Assembly: GCA_033002965.1 (NCBI GenBank)
Contig: JAURVB010014910.1
Location: 186,001-250,000, forward strand
Length of the DNA: 64,000 bases
Direction: 5' to 3'
DNA from: Piper betle
Taxonomy: Eukaryota; Streptophyta; Magnoliopsida; Piperales; Piperaceae
The translations under genes and the position numbers were made by a program. Position 1 is the first letter of the stretch. Every line of letters begins with the position of its first letter. This document shows, piece by piece, positions 37,403 through 49,052 of the stretch. The notes under the pieces are model-generated. The model ran no database searches and had not been told where the DNA came from. It worked only from the letters and a program-made list of their open reading frames with translations.

Positions 37403-40065
37403 GATAAATTATAATAATTTAATGTCTTAAATATAGATTCTAATTGATTTTAAATATAGATCCCAAGTGGAAGAGAATATAGACTATAATAATTTGATTT
37501 ATTATTTTTTTGTAGTATTTTGATGATTAAATCTCTTATTTTTAATCATAAGCCAGTATTAAGTTATCTTTTTATTAATATGAGTAGTTTCGAACATTAT
37601 ATCCATGGATGAAGTATGAATTCAAAGACACATCTTTTGACTCTTATAGCATACAAATTTAGATTGTTTAACCATTTGCCCCAAAAAAAAACACTAGCTA
37701 TCATGAAAAGGAACCATTGAATAATTTTTTAAACCAAGGTGAACTAATTATTAAAAGTATAACGTTACTAAAAGAAGATTAATAACTATGCCTCATGGAC
37801 AGATTCAATTAGTTTGATATTTCTTAAAGGATTTAGATCAGGTTTGATACTAGGGGAGAGAAATATTTTGTCAAAGATAAGATTGAATAACGAAAGGAAG
37901 AAGAAAAAGAGTTGTATAGAAAACTCTCTTCAATTACCCTCACATTGACTTCATAAATAGGGTGAGATCACTGCGACCCAGAAAAAAATTCATATGTTTC
38001 TCATCTTGATGGAAGAAGATTCAACAAAATTTAACTAATCAGCCACCCAATTCAATATTTGTATCGACACTGTACATTGACATATATCAAACAGCAAATT
38101 GCAAAGTGGCGTGTCTTGGCAGCTTTAAGGGAAGACTTGAAAGGGCTCAGATGATTTAGTTTCTCGATTATGAGTTGCGGATCACAAGATGAAAAAACAG
38201 CATGGGTGTAACTTATTAAGAAGATTTTAGTTCAACTCATAACTTTATAAGAAGATGAAAATAAAGTAACCAATAAGATTAAATGTACTATATGAGAAAA
38301 AATAATTCTCTCTTCTATTAGTTATTTTTTCACTGTTAAAAGTTAATGTCCAGACCAATATAGAAGCAACCTCCTTACATGTACTAAGTAAGATATGCTG
38401 TACCATGCGTGGTCTATCTTAATATAAACTTTTTTTGAAGAGAAGATAAATTATAATGATTTATTTTTTAAAATTTTGTTGTATTTCAATTACTTAAACC
38501 TCCTCTTTTTTCATTAGAACGAGACTAATTTTGATCCTTCTATTAATTAGAGTTGATATGTGTAACATAGACACGCACATTTCAGAAATTTTTACACTTA
38601 ATCAGGCAATGTGAACGCTCAAGTTTATGCTCGTTGTATATTTCAAAGTGCAGATCACTAATTCCTATCAATTTTTCTTTTAAGACAGTGAAGCATTTCG
38701 CTAGTATCCAAAGTTGAGATGGTGTTGAGAAAGCACGGATAGGGACGCCACCAATCACACGTCCTATATATATATATATATGTGCTCGCTCTGGCGTCCC
38801 CTTTCCCATTTTACCCGCTCCTCCGTGTTGTGCGTCCCGGGTGCATCTTTACCGAGTGTACCAAAAATTATTCATTCGGCTGGTTAGATGAGCCCAAGAC
38901 ATAAGATAACGACCTAGACAAGCTAAAACAGCCAATAATTAGTTGACCTTTCGAGTCAAAAATGAGTTGCCACCAACCTTGTAATTTGGTGCAATTATTT
39001 GTCTCTCTGCATTTTAATTATGGCATGTGTTTAAATATCCTTCAAAGCAAGACACAAGGTTTGGCCACAGACCAGCTGGTCTTGAGGCCTTCAATTAGAA
39101 CATTTTTGTAGGATGTGTACATACTTTGGTCAGCAAGAAAGAGTATTGTCCTGGTAATGGGGAGACTGCACTGTGCTATAGCTACAAGGATAGCCTAAAG
39201 GAAGCCCCAAGTTTTGGCAAGTGTGTATATATATATATATATATAGGGGAAGGTGGAAAGAATTTCAAAATAAAAAAGATCATAGATCTTGTTGAAGAAA
39301 AATATTAGTGAAACATGCATATACTTCTGTATATACTAGCTACTTTAAATATTAATATTGAAGCCTTTGCTTATAATGCATGTAACTCACCGTTGAGAGT
39401 GGTTGGCTTTACGTGACGCATAACACTTGTTGTTCAAGTCTTCTCAAAATTATATGTATTCACATGAAAAATCATATAGCATTGTCTATAGTTTAGACCT
39501 ATATAAAAGATATACGCGCGTCAAAGTAATACAACTACATGGGTACTGGATGAAGAAACATATGACATCCAGTTTATTCACGAGGACCATCTTTAATTAA
39601 TTAAATACATCGTTTGACAAATATTGCATATAATTATATTCTGGGTATGTTCATTCTATATGATGGATAGATTCTTGGATGGTTTATTCTTGTATTGGTT
39701 GGAAACTGTTGTATATTTAACTGTTCAGTGGATCTTTTGTTTAATGAGCAGACATGGCTCATGTAATCCGGTGTTCCTGGGCGTTGGCTAACTAAATATT
39801 AAATTTGCAAAGTTGGTTGGGGAGATCAACCGTTGAATATTTGCAAATCTAAACGAGATAGCTACATACTGTTGTTATCAGAAGAAGTTGCAATTTATTT
39901 AGCACTTTTAGATGCAAGTATATAAATATAATTATTGTACTGTCTAATTTTAACAATTGTACGTATAAAAAAACCAAGTTGTATTCATGCAAGCATGAGA
40001 TCAACTGGAATATACGTGACTGTGTGCATGAATGCATGGCTGAAATCAGCTGCCTGGAGATTGAA

Positions 40066-40066
<1 letters not shown>

Positions 40067-40136
<70 letters not shown>
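40067..40136. repeat. (TA)35 microsatellite
   Basis: About 70 bp of uninterrupted TA dinucleotides, ending at ACGTACGTTA. A six-frame reading gives only an Ile-Tyr artefact. Confidence 0.97.
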
Positions 40137-40137
<1 letters not shown>

Positions 40138-42034
40138 GTACGTTAAATAACACTTACTTACAAGGGAGATAAATATACATGTGTTTGAGCATTTCGCCAA
40201 ATAAAAATGATAACTGTTCGACTGATTTGGAGTTGAATATTGGCAGATAATGGTAATGAGTAAACATAATAAATAGAATAAATGTTATTCTGGAAATAAA
40301 ATTTAGGGTGAAAAGGTAGAAAGGAAATTATATATTTCATAAAAAAAATATTTTTCCTGCCATTTGAAATCACAGGTTAAATTAGATTAGCATTTATCAT
40401 GCTGGTTTTGCTCGAACTAAATGGGAAGCTGCCGTGGTTGGCTAGCTAGCTCATTTAAATCTTGTATGATCCCAAATTTATGTTATAAGTGCATCAAGTA
40501 GAGTTGTATCGATCAATTAATTAGGCATCTCTCCTCATTAAAAGGAGAGCAAAAAGCCAATATATAATAAAAATTAAGGTATTTAACCAATCGAAATACC
40601 AAAAAAGATTATTATTATAATGTATCTCCTAATTAAATGAGAATTTATTTTTAAAATTGGAGTTTATCTTTATAGTTGCGGGTGGCTCGGCACCATTGTG
40701 ATCACTACGTAGTATATTTGAAATATCCATTTGATAATAGTATAGTTAGAAATTTTAAAAAAATGCTTAACCACTTAAAATATTTATTATATTTAGTGTT
40801 TTTGCAGCAACCATATTACTTTATACGCCGGCTAATCCACATAATAATAATTAATCGGCCATCTTATTTTGTAATATGATAAGTTTCTTATACCAATATT
40901 GCCGCTTGATCTTCATCTTCCCAACTAAATCTAATGGTAATTAGTATAATCGTCTTGGCAAATTTGAGTAATTTTATTTAATAAAATATGAGCATATGTT
41001 TGATAAAAATCAACCTTATTCTCTTAATCATACATGGGCATTAATTTGTGTAGCTTGTTGTACAAAATGCATATGTAATGTGGGTGTGGGGTGGTTCATA
41101 GTTGCGTGTCTTTGAGACACAGAAAGCCAAGTTTCAAGCTTTAACCATGGGATTTGAAGGGAGTGGTTTGTTTCTTCTTCCACATAATTTTCTTGAACTT
41201 GAACTTTCAAAGGAGTCCACCCTGTAGAATGCCTCCATATGTCTTCTTAAACCTAACCTACCTCTAATTTTCATGTCATTGTAACATGTTAGTCAGTCTT
41301 TACATCCTTTTAGAACTTGTTGAAGTTTGCATATGATGCTTTGGCTGCCTTGTTAAATAAGATAAAGCTATATTTTGTGAGGACACATCTATGGTCTACT
41401 GAGTTCACTTTCCTACATAACATACAGGGCATGCATCAACATTAGGACATGATCTTATACAGAAAGAACTAAATAAGTTTCAAAATTAACTACGTATATA
41501 CATAATCTTCTTAATGGGTTTTCAATTAAAAGCTCAAATCATTTAATGTTTATCTCCATTTCTAACTAAAAAATAATTACGTTAATTAAAATAACATTTA
41601 TTCACTTCTCCTATCACAAGTATTTGAAATTCAATGAAAAAAATGAATGATATTAATTAAAATATGATAAAAATGTAGAATGTACATACTCTATTGATCA
41701 TACGATTAGAGTCCGAGTCGAATTTCAACACGTCTATGTATTATGGAAGTTTAGGATTTAAATTAAGCTGGTTAAAGGAAATGACTCTCATCTATATGCT
41801 AAAATTATATTCTGTTGAAATTTGTGCTCATGAAGCAATCACAAATTCTTAGCATAGAAAGAATGCAATGAATATCATGTTGACAATTAAAAAATGTTAG
41901 CAGTGGCTATATGGTCTCGGCAGTTTGGATAAAATATGAGCTAAATCTTAAAAAACTATATTTCAACATAAAGAAGTTTCACTTGCACAAATAAATTGAA
42001 GTTCTCCAATCCCTTCACAACCTCCTCAACTCCC

Positions 42035-42042
42035 TATAAATA
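42035..42042 (+). promoter_or_regulatory. TATA box of the MYB gene
   Basis: TATAAATA about 190 nt upstream of the start codon, preceded by a CT-rich stretch. Transcription would start near 42065-42070, leaving room for the leader intron at 42105-42216. Confidence 0.7.
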
Positions 42043-42104
42043 CACCAACCAGCCATTCTCGGATGATTAACCACTCACATATCCCTCCATATAATTTCTA
42101 AGAG

Positions 42105-42216
42105 GTTTGTACAACTTATCCCATATATGTTTCAATACTTTTTGATCATAACCTTCATAATTTCTTGATCATCTTCTCCATATTAATCCATTCTAGTAGT
42201 GTTGATTAATTTGCAG
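42105..42216 (+). other. Probable 5' leader intron of the MYB gene
   Basis: Donor AGAG/GTTTGT and acceptor TTTGCAG flank an AT-rich 112-nt stretch. Only 9 nt separate the acceptor from the ATG at 42226. Predicted from signals alone. Confidence 0.45.
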
Positions 42217-42225
42217 GGATTGATC

Positions 42226-43628
42226 ATGGGTAGGTCTCCATGTTGTGATGAGAGTGGTCTGAAGAAGGGGCCATGGACGCCGGAGGAGGACGATAAGCTG
42301 GTGGATTACATTAGCAGGCATGGCCATGGAAGTTGGAGATCTCTCCCCAAACTGGCCGCGCTCAACCGTTGTGGCAAGAGTTGCAGACTCCGGTGGACAA
42401 ACTACTTGAGGCCAGACATCAAGAGGGGCAAGTTCTCTGAAGAAGAAGAACGTCTCATCATCAATCTCCACTCCGTTCTTGGAAACAAGTAATTCAGTTT
42501 TCTTGTCAGTCTTGCCTCACCATATCTAAACCTACCATGAATTATATTTCTACATTTCATGAACACAAACAAGTTGCTCACTTTTTATATTAGGCCATCT
42601 AATGTGTCAAACATACATGCAAATATATTAATGTTGACTCTTGAGTGTAGCTAATGTTTATATCTTATTCATGTTATAGGTGGTCTGCAATTGCTACCCG
42701 TCTACCTGGAAGGACAGACAACGAGATAAAGAATTTGTGGAATACCCATCTCAAGAAAAAGCTTTTGAAACTTGGGATAGATCCTGTAACTCATAGACCA
42801 AGAACAGATCTCAATCTCCTTGGATGCTTGACAAATCTCCTCACCAATTCCAACCTTTCCAACTTGATAAGCCCTCTAGACAATATGAGTGCCCTACGTT
42901 TGCAGGCGGATGCTGCCCAATTGGCCAAGCTTCAACTGCTGCAGGGCTTGATCGAAGTCCTCAATCAGAATTCCACATTAAATTTGGAAGGACAAGGCCT
43001 GATCAATTTGCAGAATGATACGGTCAACAGACAGTTGAACTCAACTCTTCATGATGACTCTTCATGTTTTACTCAGAACCCATCTCCAAAATCTCCTCCC
43101 TTCGCAAATTTTGGAACCCAACTTCTTTCTTCAAGCAGTGATTGTCTGGCTGGGCTATTGGAATCGTGTGCCTGTTGGGATGGGGAAGCTGGTGCATCAA
43201 CTTCCATGGATGGCACAGAAGCAAAGATTAGCTCTAATTACTGCAATATCAATAAGAAAAGCAACAGTGAGATCAATCAGAATGCCATGCCTTGTTTGAT
43301 TAATCCACCTTCACCAGAACATATCAGCTCTCACTTGCATCAAATCAAGGAGGAGAAGATAGTCCCTAAAACTGACAATTCTAATCAGTCTGCAACCTCA
43401 ACCACTTTTGAAGGATGGGGAGATTTCACTCTTGATGATCAAGGGAGTGCAGACTATTGGACGGACATTATGGAGTAAGCAAATATATAAATATATTGCT
43501 TCATAATTCCCCATATATTATGGTTCTATACATACACTTGTTGTCTCTTTAATATTTATCTTATCACGTTTCATGTTATCAATTGTTGCAGGCAAGCGTC
43601 TTCTTCCTCTTGGGCAATGGATTCATAG
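42226..43628 (+). CDS. R2R3-MYB transcription factor, suberin-associated group (MYB9/107/39/53/92/93-like)
   Basis: DNA-binding activator-type protein of the nucleus. Exons: 42226-42488, 42680-43474, 43592-43628, totalling 1095 nt and 364 residues, with all introns GT-AG. The N-terminus [20 protein letters not shown] is typical of R2R3-MYBs. R2 (about residues 14-64) has Trp17, Trp37 and Trp57. R3 (about 67-115) has Phe70, Trp89 and Trp108. The signature [13 protein letters not shown] follows R3, as in the group that controls suberin and cuticle genes in Arabidopsis. The bHLH-interaction motif is not seen in R3. The C-terminal half is Asn/Ser/Leu-rich with an acidic end ([10 protein letters not shown]), and exon 3 adds only [11 protein letters not shown]. 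The usual intron inside R2 is absent; the R3 intron after GNK is retained. Motifs after R3 mix features of MYB9/107 and MYB53/92/93, so the exact orthologue is not called. A suberin role is inferred from the family. Confidence 0.93.
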
Positions 43629-43870
43629 CTTGAGATCAACTCGCTAGAACACTTTGAGATTTATGTCGTCAATTAATGTTGGTCTGTAGATAAAATACGT
43701 ACCTTAGAAATTACATGGCTCTCTGAGCTTTGCTTGGATCAAACATTAAACAAAGCTGTCACAATCATGTAATTTTTAATCAAATCAATTTAATATTTTG
43801 AGTTATGATCTCTGCCAATATGATCTTGAATTTCCATTGAAAAACAAAAATTTGAATTATAAGTCTCCAG

Positions 43871-44214
43871 TAGGCTTGCTAAACGAGCGAGCGAGCTGAG
43901 TTTAATTTGTGTTCGAACGAGTGCTCGGCGTAGATTGAGCGCACACGCCTCCGTGTCATCAACTTGAATACCTACCATCTAAGCTATCTTAATACTTTAT
44001 TATTATATTGTATATAAATAAATATAAATAGTTATAATTAAATTTATTAATATATATAATATATATAATATAAAGACTATATTATTTTATTATTTTATCA
44101 AGTCGATTTCGAGTCGAGTTCGAGCACGATAATTTAAATGTCGAGTTTCAAGTCAAGTCAAACTGAGCCGAACACTAAATATTCATGAACTGGCTCGCTC
44201 AATTAGCAGCCCTA
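43871..44214. mobile_element. hAT-type MITE just downstream of the MYB gene
   Basis: The left end TAGGCTTGCTAAACGAGCGA and the reverse complement of the right end, TAGGGCTGCTAATTGAGCGA, are inverted repeats. Flanking octamers GTCTCCAG (43863-43870) and GTCTCAGG (44215-44222) match at 6 of 8. The interior has GAGTCGAG/GAGCCGAAC motifs and AT-rich stretches. It starts about 240 nt after the MYB stop codon. Confidence 0.7.
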
Positions 44215-44222
44215 GTCTCAGG

Positions 44223-47211
44223 TTTATACATGTATATATATGAGTTAGTTTATTATAAGCAGCTTATACCATTAATCACCACTAAATTGACCTCGAGATG
44301 TGAAATACATATCTTGAGATCTAATAGCCAGATCTAGATCTGGCGGCCTGGTCCAGTTGATTGCAGCCGAACTCGGCCACGGCTGAATAAGGTTGAAAAG
44401 CCAAATTTGTCCATGCTGCCCACTTTGGTCGCTAAGCCAAATGAGACCATTGTCAGATCTAGCCACCCCCCAACCAAATTTAGGTAGAGGTGGCCAGGTC
44501 CAGCCATGGGCAGTAAGACTTGGCCGCCCCGTCTCGATGTGGCCCCCAACTAGACTTGGCCACCCTGATCTAGTCACTTGTATACGGATTTGACACCTGC
44601 TGACGGATTTGACAGCTAACTGTTTGTAGGTTACTAAGGAGAGGGTTTTTTTCTACAAATAAAAAATGTGAATCTTGATCGTCCATATATTCGAATATAT
44701 TCGAACGTCCCAGGTCGATCTGCTGGGGGCAAGAAAATTTTCTTTCCCGATGTGCATGCAATCTTGAGAGTCTATACCTGCTGTTGTCTCGACATTTTGA
44801 CGGAACACACGGGCCTTTAACAAAACACCCGATCAAGGTCATAATTTTGTGTCCCTTGCAATATATATTTATATTAAACTTTTGAAAGTTATAATAATCT
44901 GAAACTAGTAATCATAATGCTACTTTTTGTCTTAAGATGTCAACATATTCATTAGTACACTTTCAAAGCTGACCAACAACTACCTTCATTTCCTTCAATA
45001 AGGGTAAATCAATAAAACAATAAACATAGAAGCTGAATTGTTTCAAAATAGAAACTGAACAGTTAAATTCAAAATTTTTTACCATTTTTCTAAATGGTTA
45101 AAAATTTTCATTAAATTTGTTTTAATTTAATTCTAAGCTGGATAGATGATTAAATGGGCATGAGAAATGCACAAGTATTAAATTGCTTGAAAATTAGTTA
45201 GTTGAGCCTATGATATAGAAAAATAAAGAAGTGGAAGAAAATGACAAGCTTCTGGAATTAGAAGGTCTTGAAGTGGGTTTGACCTTACACAACAGTGCAA
45301 GATCAGTCTAACGTGAAATACAAGTAAAACAAAAACAAAAAATTACTACATAGAATGGAGCCTAACTAAATAAAATGATGATAGCAATTGGCCTTATATT
45401 TAGCTATAGATATTAGTAACCATCTTCAATGACAAAAAATAATGTTAAAATGAATAGGAGCTAAAAGTTGTTCTTGAATATGAGGTTAGAGTATAGTATT
45501 AATGAAGTGCTTTTGTTTGAGAAAGTCAGAGATTTGTTAACATTAGTGTGGGTTTTCCCTTGAGTAACAAGATATTGACTGTTGCAAGGGCAATGGCTTA
45601 CCTAACTCCCCATCTAACTTGTCTTTCTTTTTACCACTCCTTGTATAAAAATATATGGCTGGTTAGATGTTCTTGGATTTGATCTTAAATTTTTGTTTAA
45701 GTTTGTTCAAGGTTGGTAATTAAAGTTGAATGCGTATTTTTATTCTATGGAGACTTAAATGTTATTCTGGACTCCATTTTTGTTAATATTATATATACAT
45801 CTTGAAATCTATAAGGTGATTATTGACGGGTTTAAGTTATTTTTTAAAAATAATTAATAGATAATGAAAATTGAAATTTATAAGAACACACTGTTTAGCA
45901 TTTTGGATCCTCTCTATCCAAATTGGATGTGGATTGATTTAGGAATCTAAACAACTTTGGAAATTTTATCTTCAAAATTCTTTTATTCGCCAAATCTATT
46001 TGATAATTCAATGTAACCCACAATTTAACATGGTCTCGAGTTAGCTCACTGATATCATTTGTAACGCAACTCGACCCAAATAAAAATTGATGGCTCTAAG
46101 TCATCCATTCATCTAAATTGAAAGTTCATAAATACAACCACATTAATATATATCGGATCCTATCCCACTTAGTACAGGGAGACTGATTTTGGGGTCTCAT
46201 AGATCTAATTCACATTTTTAACAATATATCTTTGTTTCACAGAGACGGCAGAGGAAAAGAACCACTACATCTCATTTAGGATTCCTGCTTAAAAGTTGCC
46301 AAATTCAAACTATAGTCTAATCCTAGATTATTTAAATTTTCTACTGCCATTTACGATACTTTTTATTATTAAAATTCGAATTTCTTAATATTACTGGTAA
46401 TAATTTTGTAAATTTCCAATACTATTAAAATGACAAGGGCCAAATTCGGGTTAAAATCTACAAATGTATTATACATCTGCTATTACATATACAGTAGGGT
46501 GATTTTTTTAGCTCGTTAGATTTTGGCTTTTTCTCGTGTGCGGTTAATTCTCATCAAATATATAAGTTTACCTAGTATAATGACTTGTATGTTACGTTGA
46601 TATATATTAATAAAAAAATATAAAATTACATATAGTTACCTAAGAATTGTGTTTCTAATTGGAAGAATTTTGATGCTGGAAAATTTCCATAAAAAGAATT
46701 GAAGAATAGGTATTCTGGAAAAAAAGTTTTCTAGACATAGATTAAAAAGTTGAATTATCGGGAAAGACAAAAAAATAAAGATTAAATAAATTAATTTTGA
46801 TAAAAAATAATAAATTAGATAAAGTAATTAGAGGTAGTCCCCATTTGAAAGAATTGTGTGATGGAAGAAATTTTAACATTAGAAGAAATTTGCTTGGATT
46901 GGCACATTTATTATATACAAGAATAATGAATGAGAGAATTTTGAAAAATACATGTGTTATACTTTTAGTAGTTAGAAGGAGGAGAGACTTTAGGAAAGAA
47001 TTATTATATTACAAATAGAGAGATCCAAAGTCTAATTAAATTGTTAATATAATCTAACAGTTCATATTAGTCTTTGTTCCTGAAATTCTTTAAATTCAAA
47101 AATTCTTTTCAAAAGATATGGAATTGAAATCTTGCAAAAACCCCTTTACTTTATTTTATGAGTCACCACGTGACCCTGTGAGTTTCACCAATTATAATAA
47201 AAAATATTATT
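44223..47211. other. Intergenic spacer
   Basis: About 3 kb without recognisable exons. The stretch 44280-44600 is locally GC-richer and repeats GGCCAGGTCC/CTTGGCC-like motifs, possibly an unrecognised repeat. The rest is AT-rich. Confidence 0.4.
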
Positions 47212-48079
47212 TGTAAAACCCTGAAAATAATTAGGTTATTTTATTTCGAAACAAATCTTAAATATTAAATTAATTTAATTTAATAATATTTATAAATTAT
47301 TTTTAATAAGATATTATTATTATTTTTATATTTTGTACAATACAAAATGTGTATGTATTTATAAGCTTTATTTATTATGACATTTCATTACTTACTTTTT
47401 TTGTTTTCACACGCTTAACTATGTCTATATAAGCATATTATTCTCAATTAAGAAGAGAAGAATTAGTGTGAAACAACCACCTTTGTTGAATTTTTCAACA
47501 CAGTTGTTGGTTCTGAAGTTTGTTAAATTTTGTCATTGAAGTTGGTTCTACGTCGACATACCCGTATGTCAACCATACTTTGAAGTGCACATTTTCTTAT
47601 ATTAAATTACTAGATTTTTAGTTTGATTTACTACTCATGGGTTACCATATTGCTCATACACCATTATAGGTATGCATATGTGTGTTTTTCTATATGATCT
47701 TATTAGAACGAGCATGTTACGATCAATTGGATTCCGGTACATGTACATATTTAAGTATGATACTGACATTTTACCGCCGATTAGATTCTAGTACATAATG
47801 TTTAAGTATAATACAGACATGTTATCGCTGATTAAATTCTGGTACATGTATATGTTTATGACATATTGTATGCTCCGTTGAGTTATGCGGTATGTGGTGC
47901 GATTGTGTGTTTTGACACAGTATGCATGATTATATATGTATGTATGATTTTAGTTGGTCATTGAGTGGTTCCGGTCTTTGTTTTTGAAATCCGCTTCTCT
48001 GATAGTTAAATTATTAACTTTATGAATTTTTAACATCGCATTTCGGTATGTCATTAAACCCAAAAATTAGGATGTTACA
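47212..48079 (+). mobile_element. Probable short solo LTR (868 bp)
   Basis: Starts TGTAAAACCCTGAAAAT and ends AATTAGGATGTTACA, the same TG...CA style of ends as the larger units. A TATATAAG promoter-like motif lies near 47426, followed by AAGAAGAGAAGAATTAG. No coding domain. The 5-bp flanks (TTATT, ACAGT) do not match, so one end may be eroded or recombined. Confidence 0.55.
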
Positions 48080-48450
48080 ACAGTTCTAAGCATTTTATTT
48101 TTTTTGAAAATGTATACTATTGAATGGTGTCTTAGGTATTTTGTAAAAAAAATTAAAACATTACTAAAACTTGAAATGACTTTTTATTATTGATATAATT
48201 TATATAAATATGTTGATAGACTATTTTTATTAATTTTAATCTCTATAGTTGTATGATTTCTCCCAAACAAGCTACTTTTAAGCTCCTTAAAATTTAATAG
48301 TTTAAGTGTATTTGAGCTTGAATCGAACTCGTAAAACATCAAAATATTCAAGTTAATTTCGAGTGTATATGCTCAAAATTCATTCAATTTTAAGTCGAAT
48401 TTGAGCACAAACTGAACTCAACTCGCTTGCTCGTTTAATAGCACTACTAA

Positions 48451-49052
48451 TGTAACACCTCAAATCTGGTTCACGCTTGTGAACCGAACCGGCATGTTAC
48501 AAGCCCCGGTTAGGTCGACTAACTCGAACCTAACTCGTGCGGATCTAATCTCAACGTCTTAGGATGTAGATACGACTTGTCGTGCATGGATAAATGCACA
48601 AAACCCTAACATGATACTACATGGATGACATGCAACCAAAATTTCACATCATTACAATTACGATAAAAATTCTAAAATAAAACAGACAGGGTCTCCCCTA
48701 AAGTGCAATTATGGGCCCACCTTATCAAAATAATATATATATATATATATATACACATGCATCCATGATTTCATTCACACAAAATCTAACATATTATGAA
48801 TTCATTCTAAAGCTGGGGTTTCAACCCACCACGTCTGCTGAGCATCTCTGATCCTGTTCACATTCTATCATGTCTCATGCATTTGAACATGCCATTCACA
48901 ATATAATAACATAATAACACAACATTAAACATTCAGAAATCTAACATGTGTGTGTGTACAAGACTCTCATTGCTCCTCTGTGCAAGTTGGCTCCTCCAAC
49001 TCGTGATTATTACCTACATATAGTATAAAAACATGTCAGTAACAAGTGTTAC
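48451..49052 (-). mobile_element. LTR-like unit fragment A-left (3' end of the unit)
   Basis: Begins TGTAACACCTCAAATC, the reverse complement of the 3' end of copy 2, and matches it through the leader region up to CAGTAACAAGTGTTAC. It is then cut by the next unit at 49053. Preceded by ACTAA, which resembles ATTAA after 57113 (4 of 5). In detail (CTCGTGATTATTACC) it is closer to copy 2 than to the neighbouring pieces. Confidence 0.75.

Larger units (their letters stand above)
35983..42034. other. AT-rich intergenic spacer upstream of the MYB gene
   Basis: About 6 kb with no recognisable exon. It contains a 26-bp tandem duplication at 37351-37402, a short GGGACGCCA/TGGCGTCCC foldback near 38732-38801, a TA run near 39225-39245 and the long TA microsatellite at 40067-40136. 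The last few hundred bases before 42035 are the presumed MYB promoter. Confidence 0.45.

Noticed and set aside
40067..40136. Ile-Tyr repeat frame on both strands
   Set aside because: Direct translation of a TA microsatellite.
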